Source: Dietzia massiliensis
GTDB taxonomy: Bacteria; Actinomycetota; Actinomycetes; Mycobacteriales; Mycobacteriaceae
DNA: 33,798 nt
Direction: 5' to 3'
Assembly: GCF_018390595.1 (NCBI RefSeq)
Contig: NZ_JAHBAV010000030.1
Coordinates: 6,778 to 40,575 of the forward strand
In this document: positions 7,322-17,225 of the stretch, piece by piece
How positions within the stretch are numbered: the stretch's first letter is position 1
Layout: each line of letters opens with the position of its first letter
Made by a program: the position numbers and the translations under genes
Notes under the pieces: generated by a model
Database searches by the model: none
What the model saw: only the letters and a program-made list of their open reading frames with translations
What the model was told of the DNA's origin: nothing

Positions 7322-7404
7322 AGCCCCACTATACCCGCGTAGTTGACACGACACGTAGCGGGCGGGTAAAAGTATGTGCCGTATCACTTACCGAGAGGAC
7401 TCCC
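7322..7404. promoter_or_regulatory. Divergent promoter region marR / doxX
   Basis: On the plus strand TTGACA (7343-7348) with TAAAAG (7367-7372) 18 nt later can serve doxX. On the minus strand TATAGT (7333-7328) sits just ahead of the MarR ATG. The 83 bp are more A/T-rich than the coding flanks. I see no perfect palindrome, so the MarR operator is not located precisely. Confidence 0.5.
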
Positions 7405-7875
7405 GTGACCACCACCGGCACCCGTCCCGAGGCCGCCGACAGCCGGCTCCTCCCCGTCCCCGCGGCCGTCCGCGACGCGGGCCTGCTCATCACGCGCGTC
7501 ATCCTGGGCGTCGTGCTCATCGCCCACGGCTGGGAGAAGTTCGCCATCAACGGCATCGAGGGAACCGGCGCCTTCTTCGACTCGATCGGCATCCCCGGGG
7601 CCACGGCCGCCGCCGCCGTCGTCGGCGTGATCGAGCTCGTGGGAGGCATCCTGCTCATCCTGGGACTGCTCACCCCCCTGGTCGCCGTCCTCGTCGTCGT
7701 CGTCATGATCGGCGCGTTCTTCACCGTCCACGCCGGCTCCGGCGTCTACGTCTCCAACAACGGCTGGGAGCTCGTCGCCGTGGTCGGGCTCGCCGCCGCG
7801 GTCTTCGGTCTGGTCGGCCCCGGCCGCTACAGCGTCGACGCGGTCCTCGCCCGCCGGCGCGCGGCCCGCGCCTGA
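7405..7875 (+). CDS. DoxX-family membrane protein
   Basis: 156 residues with four membrane helices (about residues 25-45, 66-85, 87-106 and 113-135), the standard DoxX topology. ARxxLGxxLxxHGxxKF appears as TRVILGVVLIAHGWEKF, the family hallmark at the end of helix 1. DoxX proteins are linked to thiol and redox homeostasis in mycobacteria (a complex with SodA and SseA) and to quinone oxidoreductases elsewhere; the specific partner here is unknown. GTG 7405 follows a GAGAGGA ribosome site. It is divergent from a MarR gene that probably represses it. A strong hairpin ends the unit about 100 nt later. Confidence 0.9.
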   Translation: MTTTGTRPEAADSRLLPVPAAVRDAGLLITRVILGVVLIAHGWEKFAINGIEGTGAFFDSIGIPGATAAAAVVGVIELVGGILLILGLLTPLVAVLVVVVMIGAFFTVHAGSGVYVSNNGWELVAVVGLAAAVFGLVGPGRYSVDAVLARRRAARA

Positions 7876-7970
7876 GCCGACCCGGCGCGGCACCTGACCG
7901 AGCCCCCAGGCGCGCGGTCCGACCTCGCACGGTCTGACCCGGACCCCGCCGCGGCCCGGCGCCCACGGCC

Positions 7971-8008
7971 CCGCGCGGCCGGACGTGACCACCCGTCCGG
8001 CCGCGCGG
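7971..8008. terminator. 15-bp GC hairpin between doxX and leuS
   Basis: Perfect inverted repeat, arms 7971-7985 and 7994-8008, with an 8-nt loop. It is the likely doxX terminator. It ends 92 nt before leuS but lies upstream of the likely leuS -10 box, so it is unlikely to be a leuS attenuator. No T-tract follows. Confidence 0.65.
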
Positions 8009-8044
8009 TCCCCACGCTGGCGCGGCCCCACCTCGGGCAGGGTT

Positions 8045-8100
8045 TAGGCTGGACACGGCCTGCGTGTGGGCACCGGCGAGACCAGGGGAGAGCAGACGAC
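8045..8100 (+). promoter_or_regulatory. leuS promoter and 5' leader
   Basis: TAGGCT (8045-8050) is a TANNNT -10 box giving a leader of about 45 nt, with GGGGAGAG as ribosome site before GTG 8101. I see no leucine-codon leader peptide and no T-box. Confidence 0.45.
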
Positions 8101-11193
<3,093 letters not shown>

Positions 11194-11217
11194 CCCTGGT
11201 CCTACTGCTGACGCGCG

Positions 11218-11295
11218 CCGAAATCCGCTACCCGGACTCGGGATCCGCTACTCGTATGGGAGTAGCGGATCCGGAGGGAGGGTAGCGGATTTCGG
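11218..11295. repeat. Four-copy nested palindromic element after leuS
   Basis: The outer arms (11218-11233 and 11280-11295) are a perfect 16-bp inverted repeat. The inner arms (11241-11253 and 11260-11272) are a perfect 13-bp inverted repeat with a 6-nt loop. All four arms contain the same ATCCGCTAC core, two in each orientation. It can fold as one long hairpin or as two direct repeats facing two inverted ones. The position between convergent genes fits a bidirectional terminator. The repeated core argues for something more specific, such as a protein site or a dispersed repeat unit. Confidence 0.75.
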
Positions 11296-11347
11296 GTTGG
11301 CGGGCGCGTGCCGGGCGGGATGCCCGGGCACCGGGGCCGTGCGCGGC

Positions 11348-11737
11348 TCAGCCGCGCTGGACGAACACCGCCGACGACGAGATGAGCAGGTACGCGGTGG
11401 TGACCATCCACATCGCGTAGGTCGCGTACAACCACGGCCGCCAGCGGATCCGCGCCTGCCACCGCCGGTACGTCTTCACGGCGGACGTGATGGCCAGCAC
11501 GATCGACAGCAGCAGCGGGATGATGACCACCTCGACGCGGTCGGAGGTCAGACACAGCGCGCCCTGGTCGGCGCACTCGTCCCCGACGCCGCCACGGATC
11601 AGCACGATCACCACGGCCAGGGCCACGACCGCGAGCGTGGACAGCAATACGAACCGGAACGCCTGATTGCCCTGACGCTCGTTCCGCTCCAGTCGCTCGA
11701 GCGGGTCGTTGAGCTCCCCGAACTCGGCGGATGTCAT
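11348..11737 (-). CDS. Three-helix membrane protein, unknown
   Basis: 129 residues, not recognised. The N-terminus is charged and Glu/Asp/Arg-rich (about 1-25). Three hydrophobic helices follow at about 28-47, 70-86 and 105-122. Two cysteines (55 and 62) lie in the loop between helices 1 and 2, and a very basic loop with four Trp or Tyr residues lies between helices 2 and 3. The positive-inside rule puts that loop in the cytosol and the cysteines outside. The ATG follows directly after the stop of the DHRS1-like SDR gene, with AAGGAGG as ribosome site inside that gene's end. It is therefore the last gene of the SnoaL-SDR operon and probably co-expressed. Confidence 0.8.
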   Translation of the reverse strand: MTSAEFGELNDPLERLERNERQGNQAFRFVLLSTLAVVALAVVIVLIRGGVGDECADQGALCLTSDRVEVVIIPLLLSIVLAITSAVKTYRRWQARIRWRPWLYATYAMWMVTTAYLLISSSAVFVQRG

Positions 11738-12637
11738 TCAGCCCTCCTTGGTGAATCCGTTGTGTCCGCCCGCCGCGGCCACCTCGTCCACTGTCTCGAT
11801 CCCGAGATGCTCATCCGTCACGGGCGGGAAGAGCGGGCCCCCGCCGAAGGCACCCCGGTGCGACAGCGGCACCTCGCCGTCGTCGTTCCTTATCCCCTTC
11901 TCGCGACCGTACTCGGCCGTGATGACGGTCGAGCCGCTCCTACCCGCGAGATCGGGGTCGTCGGCGAGGGCGGCGATGACGCGACCGACGAACGTCGGGT
12001 CCTCGGCGCGGGCCAGCGGGAAGCCGTTGAAATCCTCCATGCCGGTGGACAGCAGCAGCTCGGTGCGGATGAGGCCCAGCCACAGGGACAGGGTGGACAC
12101 GCCGGTGCCGGCGAGCTCATGCGCCATGTCAGAGGCCATCTTGTCCAGGGCGGTCTTGCTCATGCCGTAGAGGACCGTGTGGAACGGTGCGCGCGAGCCG
12201 AACGATGAGATGTTGACCATCAGCCCCGACCCCTGCGGCACCATGACCTTGGCGGCCTCGCAGCTCGCGACGTAGTGCGCGCGCAGGCCGACGCCCATGA
12301 GCGCGTCCCAGTCGGTGGCGGGCCGCTCCCAGAACCGGCCGTTGAACCCCATGAAGCCCTTGGGGTTGGTCCACACGTTGTTGACCAGGAGGTCCAGGCG
12401 GCCGGTCTCGTCGGCGATCCGGGCGACGACGGCGAGGATCTCCTCGTCCCGGGAGTGGTCGCACTCGAGTGGACGGATCCGGCCCGGGGCGCCGTCGGCT
12501 GCGTCGACCGTGCTCTGCAGTCGCTCGGCGGACCGTCCGGTGACATACACGTCCCACCCCGCGTCGGCGAGCGCGGTGGCCACGCCGCGGCCGACCCCGC
12601 GGCTGCCGCCGGTGACCAGCGCGACCCGGGCGCTCAC
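11738..12637 (-). CDS. Short-chain dehydrogenase, DHRS1-like
   Basis: 299 residues. The Rossmann signature TGGSRGVG lies at 9-16, NNVW replaces the usual NNAG, and the active site shows NISSFGS followed by YGMSK (Tyr-xxx-Lys). The stretches FWERPATDWDALMGVGLRAHY and THELxGxGVSTLSLWLGLIRTELLL-like spacing resemble the DHRS1 branch of SDRs more than the FabG branch. DHRS1 relatives reduce steroids and other carbonyls with NADPH; the substrate here is unknown. The frame is open far upstream, but that part is the shadow of the SnoaL gene. GTG 12637 overlaps that gene's stop as GTGA and places the dinucleotide fold at the N-terminus. It is coupled to SnoaL upstream and the membrane protein downstream. 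Confidence 0.88.
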   Translation of the reverse strand: MSARVALVTGGSRGVGRGVATALADAGWDVYVTGRSAERLQSTVDAADGAPGRIRPLECDHSRDEEILAVVARIADETGRLDLLVNNVWTNPKGFMGFNGRFWERPATDWDALMGVGLRAHYVASCEAAKVMVPQGSGLMVNISSFGSRAPFHTVLYGMSKTALDKMASDMAHELAGTGVSTLSLWLGLIRTELLLSTGMEDFNGFPLARAEDPTFVGRVIAALADDPDLAGRSGSTVITAEYGREKGIRNDDGEVPLSHRGAFGGGPLFPPVTDEHLGIETVDEVAAAGGHNGFTKEG

Positions 12638-13164
12638 GAGTCGGCTCCCTCGGTGGCCGCACCCGGGACGACGCTGACCTCCGGGTAGGTCACGGTGGCC
12701 TCGTCGAGGGTGCGGGTGATGGACCAGCCGGGCGTGAACAGGCACTCGGCCATGACCCAGCGGTCGTCCTCGATCACGTAGACGTCCGAGTACTCGCCGG
12801 TGGAGAGGGTCTCCGTGCCCTTGTCCCGGTCGATCTGACGGAATTGCAGGGTCCACGTGCCGGTGGCGCGGTTCGGCGGGCTGCTCGGTCCGCCGGACTC
12901 GACGGTGATGGAGGGCATGAAGCCGTGGTGCATGTCGAGGATGCGGGGCCCGCCGTCGGCGGCGGTGGCCAGGGCGATCTGCCGGAAGATGCCGACCATG
13001 GTGTCGGGGTCGGTCCGGCCGAGGGGGCCGAAGTCGAGTACTCCGCCGGTCGCCACGAAGCACGAGCGGAAGCCGTCGGGGTCTTTGGCATCGCATGCCC
13101 GCCAGTAGCGGTACTTCAGCTGCTCGATCGCCTCGCGGGCGCGCCTTTCCTCCTCGTACTGCAT
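12634..13164 (-). CDS. SnoaL-like / NTF2-fold protein
   Basis: 176 residues. The start, about 5-40, reads AREAIEQLKYRYWRACDAKDPDGFRSCF, which is the helix pair and cone entrance of SnoaL-like (SnoaL_4) proteins, here described piecewise: KYRYWRACDAKD then FRSCF. The cone strands carry MHHGFMPSI, WTLQFRQID and YVIEDDRWVMAE. Members include cyclases, dehydratases and isomerases acting in an apolar pocket, and many are uncharacterised. It is first in an operon with the DHRS1-like SDR (GTGA overlap) and a membrane protein, suggesting the NTF2 protein and SDR act on the same compound. A TAACGT box ends 6 nt before ATG 13164, so the transcript is probably leaderless. Confidence 0.83.
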   Translation of the reverse strand: MQYEEERRAREAIEQLKYRYWRACDAKDPDGFRSCFVATGGVLDFGPLGRTDPDTMVGIFRQIALATAADGGPRILDMHHGFMPSITVESGGPSSPPNRATGTWTLQFRQIDRDKGTETLSTGEYSDVYVIEDDRWVMAECLFTPGWSITRTLDEATVTYPEVSVVPGAATEGADS

Positions 13165-13187
13165 ACGGCCACGTTAGCGTAGGGATC
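13165..13187. promoter_or_regulatory. 23-bp divergent leaderless promoter
   Basis: Between two divergent start codons only 23 bp remain. The plus -10 TAGCGT (13175-13180) ends 7 nt before ATG 13188. The minus -10 TAACGT (13176-13171) ends 6 nt before ATG 13164. The two boxes share the TA step at 13175-13176. Both genes must be leaderless if these boxes are used. Confidence 0.55.
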
Positions 13188-13622
13188 ATGAGCCGAACAC
13201 TGGTCGAGTTATCCGACCGCTGGGACCTTCAGGACCTCGTGACCAGGTACGCGACCTGCATCGACGCCCGCGACTTCGAGGGCCTGGACCGGGTCTTCAC
13301 GCCGGATGCGCAGGTGAGCTACGAGGCCTCCGGTGGGCCCGACGACGCCTACCCGGCGATCCGTGCGTGGCTGGCCGAGATGCTGCCGGTCTTCACGGCA
13401 ACGCAGCACCTCATGGCCAACCTCGAGGTGAGTCTGGACGGGGACTCGGCGACGGGCCGGTGCATGTGCTTCAACCCCATGGCGCTGCGGCCCGTGGAGA
13501 AGAAGGACCAGCAGGTGTTCTTCTACGGGCTCTGGTACGTCCTCGAGTTCGTCCGCGCGGACGCCGGCTGGCGGATCTCGCGGCTGACGCAGCAGCAGGC
13601 GTACCACCACAACCTGCCCTGA
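13188..13622 (+). CDS. SnoaL-like nuclear transport factor 2 family protein
   Basis: 144 residues. WDLQDLVTRYATCIDARDFEGL, seen as LVTRYATCIDARDF and then VFTPDAQVSYEASG, is the canonical SnoaL_4 opening, followed by the helix YPAIRAWLAEML and the strands HLMANLEVSL, GLWYVLEFVR and GWRISRLTQQQAY. A candidate acid/base pair is Asp of FTPDAQVSY and the His in TATQHLMAN, both common in this family. ATG 13188 directly follows a -10 box. It is divergent from, and distantly similar in fold to, the other SnoaL gene, so the two probably work in one pathway or assemble together. Reaction unknown. Confidence 0.83.
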   Translation: MSRTLVELSDRWDLQDLVTRYATCIDARDFEGLDRVFTPDAQVSYEASGGPDDAYPAIRAWLAEMLPVFTATQHLMANLEVSLDGDSATGRCMCFNPMALRPVEKKDQQVFFYGLWYVLEFVRADAGWRISRLTQQQAYHHNLP

Positions 13623-13681
13623 GACCGCCGCGGCGCGCGGTCGCGACGGCCCGGAGACGAGTGAAGGGCCCACAGACGACT

Positions 13682-13709
13682 GAGGGGCCCGCCGCGTGGC
13701 GGGCCCCTC
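13682..13709. terminator. Bidirectional terminator
   Basis: Perfect 12-bp inverted repeat (arms 13682-13693 and 13698-13709) with a GCGT tetraloop, between the convergent SnoaL and lipase genes. CTTCGTTCG follows on the plus side. Confidence 0.8.
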
Positions 13710-13728
13710 CTTCGTTCGCGTGCGTCGG

Positions 13729-15084
13729 TCAGACGGTCCCGCAGGAGTTCGGTGCGGGACGGTCGTGCACCCGATCCATGAGGTAGCGGGCGTTGGTCGC
13801 GCGCTCGGACAGCATCGGGATCGCGTGGTCGATCACCAGGCCTGGGGCCAGGGCGGGCGCCTCGGCGGTCCGCAGCTCGACGGTGGTGCCCTGTGCGCAC
13901 CAGTCCCGGACGAGGTCGACGGCGGTGTCGTGCGGGACCACGTCGTCGTTCCGCCCGATCAGCACGAGCGACGGGACCGCCGGCGCCTCGTCGCCCAGGT
14001 TGTAGCCCTCGAGGACACGCATGATCTCCGGCTCGGACCGGGCCGCGTCGGCGAGGGAGCGGCCGTCCCGGGTGAACTCGGTGGTCCGGCGCAGGCCGTA
14101 GGCGAAGCCGGTCTCGGCGACGCACTGCCCGGCGGTCACCTCGAGCATCCGACGGCCCTCGTCGTTGAGCTGGCGGTCGAACGCCTCTCGCAGCTCGGGG
14201 TGGACTTGCAGGATCCCGTTGATCGCGTAGCCCACGGCGCCCGTGAGCAGGCCGCCGTCAACGCGCTCGAGCGTGCCGATCATGTCCGACGGCGGTGCGC
14301 CCGCGGCGATGCCCACGAGGGTGACGTCCGGCGCGTAGGTCGGCTGCATCTCACCGGCCGCCGCGGCGGCGCCACCGCCCTGGGAGTAGCCGCTGATCAC
14401 GGTCTTGGAGTCGGGAGCGAGATCCGTGCCCGGGAGTCTCAGCGCGGCGCGTGCGGCGTCCAACGCGGAGCGGCCCTGCGAGTCGCGGTTGACGTACGGG
14501 TGGTGGCCGGGAGTGCCGAGGCCCTCGTAGTCGGTGACGACCACGGCGAAGCCCTCCTGGACCATCGTCAGGGCGTCGATCACCGCGTAGCCGGCGGCCG
14601 CCGACAGCGGTGCGGTCTGCACGCCGAGCCCGACCTCCATGGACTTGGACGGCGCGCACTGGTCGCCCTGGCCCTGGGTACCGGGCGTGACCACGGCGAG
14701 CGGCCGCGGGCCCGGCCCGGTCCACGGGGCCTTGGGCTGGAGATACGTGCCGGTGACGGCGATCGGCCCGCCCGCCGCACCGGTGGAGCGGTACATGATC
14801 CGCTGCGCGTCGGCGGGCAGTGCGCCGCCGTTCGCCAGATCGGGGAAGCTGGGCGTGATGGTCATGGGCTCGGTGCGGATGACCGTGCCCGGCTCGGCGG
14901 GCAGGTCGGCCGGCGGCGTGTAGAACGCGCTGCGGTCGGGCGTGTTGGACGAGCCCTGCGCGGCGGCCTCCGGGGCGGCGGGCGAGACGGCGGGGGCCAG
15001 CGCCATCGCGACGCCCAGGGCGAGCGCACCCGCGGCGGCGGACAGTCCGGGCGTTCTCCTGCGGCGGCTGGTCGGTGATCTCAC
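13729..15084 (-). CDS. Secreted LIP-family lipase
   Basis: 451 residues, the size of the secretory lipase (LIP) family typified by Candida antarctica lipase A, of which mycolic-acid actinobacteria carry several. A signal peptide is clear: RSPTSRRRR, then a long hydrophobic Ala-rich core to about residue 40. The nucleophile elbow is GYSQGG with Ser234. The acid and histidine are likely in IGRNDDVVP and LVIDHAIPM. TDYEGLGTPG is the usual strand preceding the elbow. Upstream in-frame starts exist, but GTG 15084 has a good GGGGAG site and puts the signal peptide at the terminus. Expected role: release of fatty acids from acylglycerols or wax/sterol esters outside the cell. A palindrome upstream may control it. 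Confidence 0.88.
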   Translation of the reverse strand: MRSPTSRRRRTPGLSAAAGALALGVAMALAPAVSPAAPEAAAQGSSNTPDRSAFYTPPADLPAEPGTVIRTEPMTITPSFPDLANGGALPADAQRIMYRSTGAAGGPIAVTGTYLQPKAPWTGPGPRPLAVVTPGTQGQGDQCAPSKSMEVGLGVQTAPLSAAAGYAVIDALTMVQEGFAVVVTDYEGLGTPGHHPYVNRDSQGRSALDAARAALRLPGTDLAPDSKTVISGYSQGGGAAAAAGEMQPTYAPDVTLVGIAAGAPPSDMIGTLERVDGGLLTGAVGYAINGILQVHPELREAFDRQLNDEGRRMLEVTAGQCVAETGFAYGLRRTTEFTRDGRSLADAARSEPEIMRVLEGYNLGDEAPAVPSLVLIGRNDDVVPHDTAVDLVRDWCAQGTTVELRTAEAPALAPGLVIDHAIPMLSERATNARYLMDRVHDRPAPNSCGTV

Positions 15085-15125
15085 AAGTGCTCCCCGGGGG
15101 TCGAGACGGTAGGTGGTCCGCGAGG

Positions 15126-15215
15126 ACCGTGAACTGGACAAAACCCTAGCGTGTGTCATGTTCGGCCGGTGGTGCACCTCAGGAGTCGATTCTGATCACC
15201 GTGAACTTCACGGTG
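15126..15215. promoter_or_regulatory. Palindromic operator candidate, lipase/methyltransferase gap
   Basis: CACCGTGAA-C-TTCACGGTG at 15197-15215 is a perfect 9-bp palindrome around one base. A half-site ACCGTGAAC recurs at 15126-15134. The full site would overlap the -35 region of the TACGGT promoter toward the methyltransferase. The half-site lies 20 nt downstream, in lipase sense, of a TAGGGT -10 candidate near 15146-15151. The cognate regulator is not in the window as far as I can tell. The rest of the 15085-15465 gap holds the leader ORF and nothing else I can support. Confidence 0.5.
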
Positions 15216-15248
15216 GCCACTGTCGTACGCCGCTGTTACGGTGAGTCC

Positions 15249-15323
15249 GTGCCGAAAGATGTGCTGATGTGCTGGCGACGCGTACCGGAGAGGTCCCGCG
15301 TCGCCCACGCCGTCATGGCGTAG
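15249..15323 (+). CDS. Possible 24-codon leaderless leader ORF
   Basis: A GTG-started frame of 24 codons begins 6 nt after a TACGGT -10 box (15237-15242), the spacing of a leaderless start, and ends at TAG 15321-15323. The peptide contains MCWRRV and is rich in Arg and Val. It lies 142 nt ahead of the methyltransferase start on the same strand. Short leaderless upstream ORFs are common regulators in mycobacteria. Whether this one is translated is not known. Confidence 0.35.
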   Translation: MPKDVLMCWRRVPERSRVAHAVMA

Positions 15324-15465
15324 CACGGACGACGCGCGGGCCCACCGGGGAAGGGCGGGCCGCGGTCGGTATCAGCGGCGGTCCGCGCCGGGACCCGGGT
15401 CCACGCTCATGACCCCACGGCGGCGGAAATCCGATCCGCGCCGGCTCACTCCAGGAGAGTCCCAG

Positions 15466-16188
15466 GTGACCGTAAGTCCCGACACCACGTTCCACGCGCT
15501 GGAGGACACCGATGTCCTCGTGAGCGCGCGTTCGTTGGCCGAGTACACGGACATGTTCGGTTTGAACGGGGCTGACCTGGAGGGCCGGATCGTGGACTGC
15601 CCGGGCGGCGCGGCCAGCGCGGTGGCGGAGATCTGCGCGGCCGGTGGGGACGCGATCGCGGTGGACCCGCAGTACGCCCGGGGCGCGGACGACCTCCGCA
15701 GCCGGATCCTCGCGGACGTCGACCGTTCGGTGGCGCAGAAGCAGGCGCGCGAGGTGGACTTCGACTGGGACGTCCGCGGCGGCGTCGTGGGATACGAGGC
15801 GATCCGTCGCACGGCAGCCGACCGGATGCTCACGGACCTGGCGGCCTCGCCCGAGCGGTACATCGCCGGTGCGCTGCCGTCGCTGCCGTTGGCCAGCGAC
15901 TCGGCCGACCTCGTGCTGTGCTCGCACCTGCTGTTCACGTACGCCGACCGGATGGATCTGTCCGACCACGTCGACGCGATCGTCGAGATGGCGCGGATCG
16001 CGCCGGAGGTGCGGATCTACCCACTGGTCGACCACCTCGGCAACCCGCTGCCGGAGCTGGTCCGCAGCGTGATCGCCCGGCTCAAGAAGGAGCGGCTGGC
16101 CAGCCGGATCGAGCCGGTCATCCGGCCGTTCCAGCTCGCGGCCACGACGCGGCTGGTGGTCGAGCGGATGAACCGCCAGCGGCCCTGA
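15466..16188 (+). CDS. SAM-methyltransferase-like protein
   Basis: 240 residues. A Rossmann-like core is visible: GRIVDCPGGAASAVAEIC resembles motif I with a Gly-rich turn (D-x-P-G-G-x-x-S), AIAVDPQY is the acidic end of strand 2, and SADLVLCSHLLFTYADRMD is motif IV/post-I with the following helix. It belongs to a group of actinobacterial proteins usually annotated as class I methyltransferases without known substrate. ATG 15409 is also in frame, but GTG 15466 has an AGGAGAG ribosome site at good spacing and starts at the domain, so I prefer it. It is divergent from the secreted lipase and convergent with the DUF4261 gene; no partner is evident. Confidence 0.72.
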   Translation: MTVSPDTTFHALEDTDVLVSARSLAEYTDMFGLNGADLEGRIVDCPGGAASAVAEICAAGGDAIAVDPQYARGADDLRSRILADVDRSVAQKQAREVDFDWDVRGGVVGYEAIRRTAADRMLTDLAASPERYIAGALPSLPLASDSADLVLCSHLLFTYADRMDLSDHVDAIVEMARIAPEVRIYPLVDHLGNPLPELVRSVIARLKKERLASRIEPVIRPFQLAATTRLVVERMNRQRP

Positions 16189-16248
16189 CCGTCAGCCCCT
16201 CGGGCCGGGTCCGCGCCGCGGCGCCCGGGCCCGGCGCGTGCCGGTCAG
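16185..16248. terminator. Convergent-gap hairpin pairing both stop codons
   Basis: CTGACCG (16185-16191) and CGGTCAG (16242-16248) are complementary and contain the two convergent TGA codons. Inside, CGGGCCGGG and CCCGGGCCCG nearly match. It is likely a shared terminator, though no T-tract is present. Confidence 0.45.
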
Positions 16249-17135
16249 CCCTGCGGGCCGGGCGCGAGCCGGAGGATCTCCTGGCCGGTGAACGGGGAGA
16301 CCTCGGCGCTGGCGACCAGCGGCTGCGGCCCGCCCACCTCGATCGTCTGGCCGGGCACGAACACGGTGCCGGTCGCCAGTGAGTACGCCACGAGATTGCA
16401 CATCTCGGAGTACACGGCCGCGGGCGGCGCGTCCACGTCCAGGCGCTCGAGGTCCATCCGGCCGAACCTGCCCATCCCCGTGGTGTAGACGCACGACGTG
16501 GACTCGGACTGCATCCCCGCCCGCACCCCGACGAGAGCCGGCGCCGGAACCGGGTTGCCCGTCACGAGGTCGCGGTACGGGCCGGCCGGCAGGGTCATCG
16601 CGGCGCCGCCCACGGTGACGGCCACCGAGCCGGGTAGCGCGGTCAGTGCTGCCGAGACGTTCGCGACCGCCAACTCGCAGCGGAGCGTGTCGAGCCGAGG
16701 ATCCAGGTTCTCGGGATCGGTGGGCTCGCCGTCGTCGCCTATCGGCCCCCACCGGAACGCCGCCACCAGGACCTGGGACCGGTGCGTCTCCACCACGGCC
16801 TCGCCGCCGTTCCACGCGGCCAGGTCGCGCGTGTACTGGGCGGCCTCCGGCACGGGGGCGTCGATCGAGGAGACGATGACCGTCGCGTCCTCGATGTACA
16901 CCGCCGTGGCGGGATCGTCCTCGGTGCCGCGCTCGACCTCGTACGAGCCCTCGAAGATCTCGGCGAGCAGTTCACCGATCTCGTCGTAGCCGGGGGCGGG
17001 CCGGTCGAGCAGCACGATCGTCACGGGCGTCTGCTTCCACGACAGGTCCTCGCCGGTCCGCGGGTCGACGGCGGGCGGCTGGTCCTGCGGCTGCTCGGGC
17101 TGGCCGGGCTGGCCGGGCTGCGGGGAGTCGGTCAT
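16245..17135 (-). CDS. DUF4261-domain protein
   Basis: 296 residues. After a Pro/Gln-rich start (QPGQPGQPEQPQ, about 6-22) the DUF4261 domain follows: TPVTIVLLDRPAPG, then VIVSSIDAPVPEA and a central strand/helix set, and near the C-terminus YTTGMGRFGRMDLERL with MCNLVAYSLATGTVFVPGQT and IEVGG. These last motifs are the family's most conserved part. DUF4261 has no proven function; some members are linked to contractile or polymorphic toxin loci, but nothing of that sort is nearby. A TAGCCT -10 box (17148-17143) ends 7 nt before ATG 17135, so the mRNA is probably leaderless. Confidence 0.82.
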   Translation of the reverse strand: MTDSPQPGQPGQPEQPQDQPPAVDPRTGEDLSWKQTPVTIVLLDRPAPGYDEIGELLAEIFEGSYEVERGTEDDPATAVYIEDATVIVSSIDAPVPEAAQYTRDLAAWNGGEAVVETHRSQVLVAAFRWGPIGDDGEPTDPENLDPRLDTLRCELAVANVSAALTALPGSVAVTVGGAAMTLPAGPYRDLVTGNPVPAPALVGVRAGMQSESTSCVYTTGMGRFGRMDLERLDVDAPPAAVYSEMCNLVAYSLATGTVFVPGQTIEVGGPQPLVASAEVSPFTGQEILRLAPGPQG

Positions 17136-17225
17136 GCACGACAGGCTAACCCGCGTCCCGGCGGCCGCGACACGTCCGGCCCACGACGCGACCGGACGCC
17201 ACATGCCCGGCCGCCCGGCGGGCGC

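Noticed and set aside
7971..8008. leuS attenuator or T-box
   Set aside because: The hairpin lies upstream of the probable leuS -10 box, and no leucine-rich leader peptide or T-box core is visible.
12638..13189. N-terminal extension of the DHRS1-like SDR to 483 residues
   Set aside because: The added part is an out-of-frame reading of the SnoaL gene; GTG 12637 overlaps that gene's stop and starts the fold.
13696..15078. A 460-codon plus-strand frame opposite the lipase gene
   Set aside because: No domain or signal, complementary to a well-supported secreted lipase.
16245..17135. Contractile or polymorphic toxin locus because of DUF4261
   Set aside because: No secretion, spike or immunity genes surround it.
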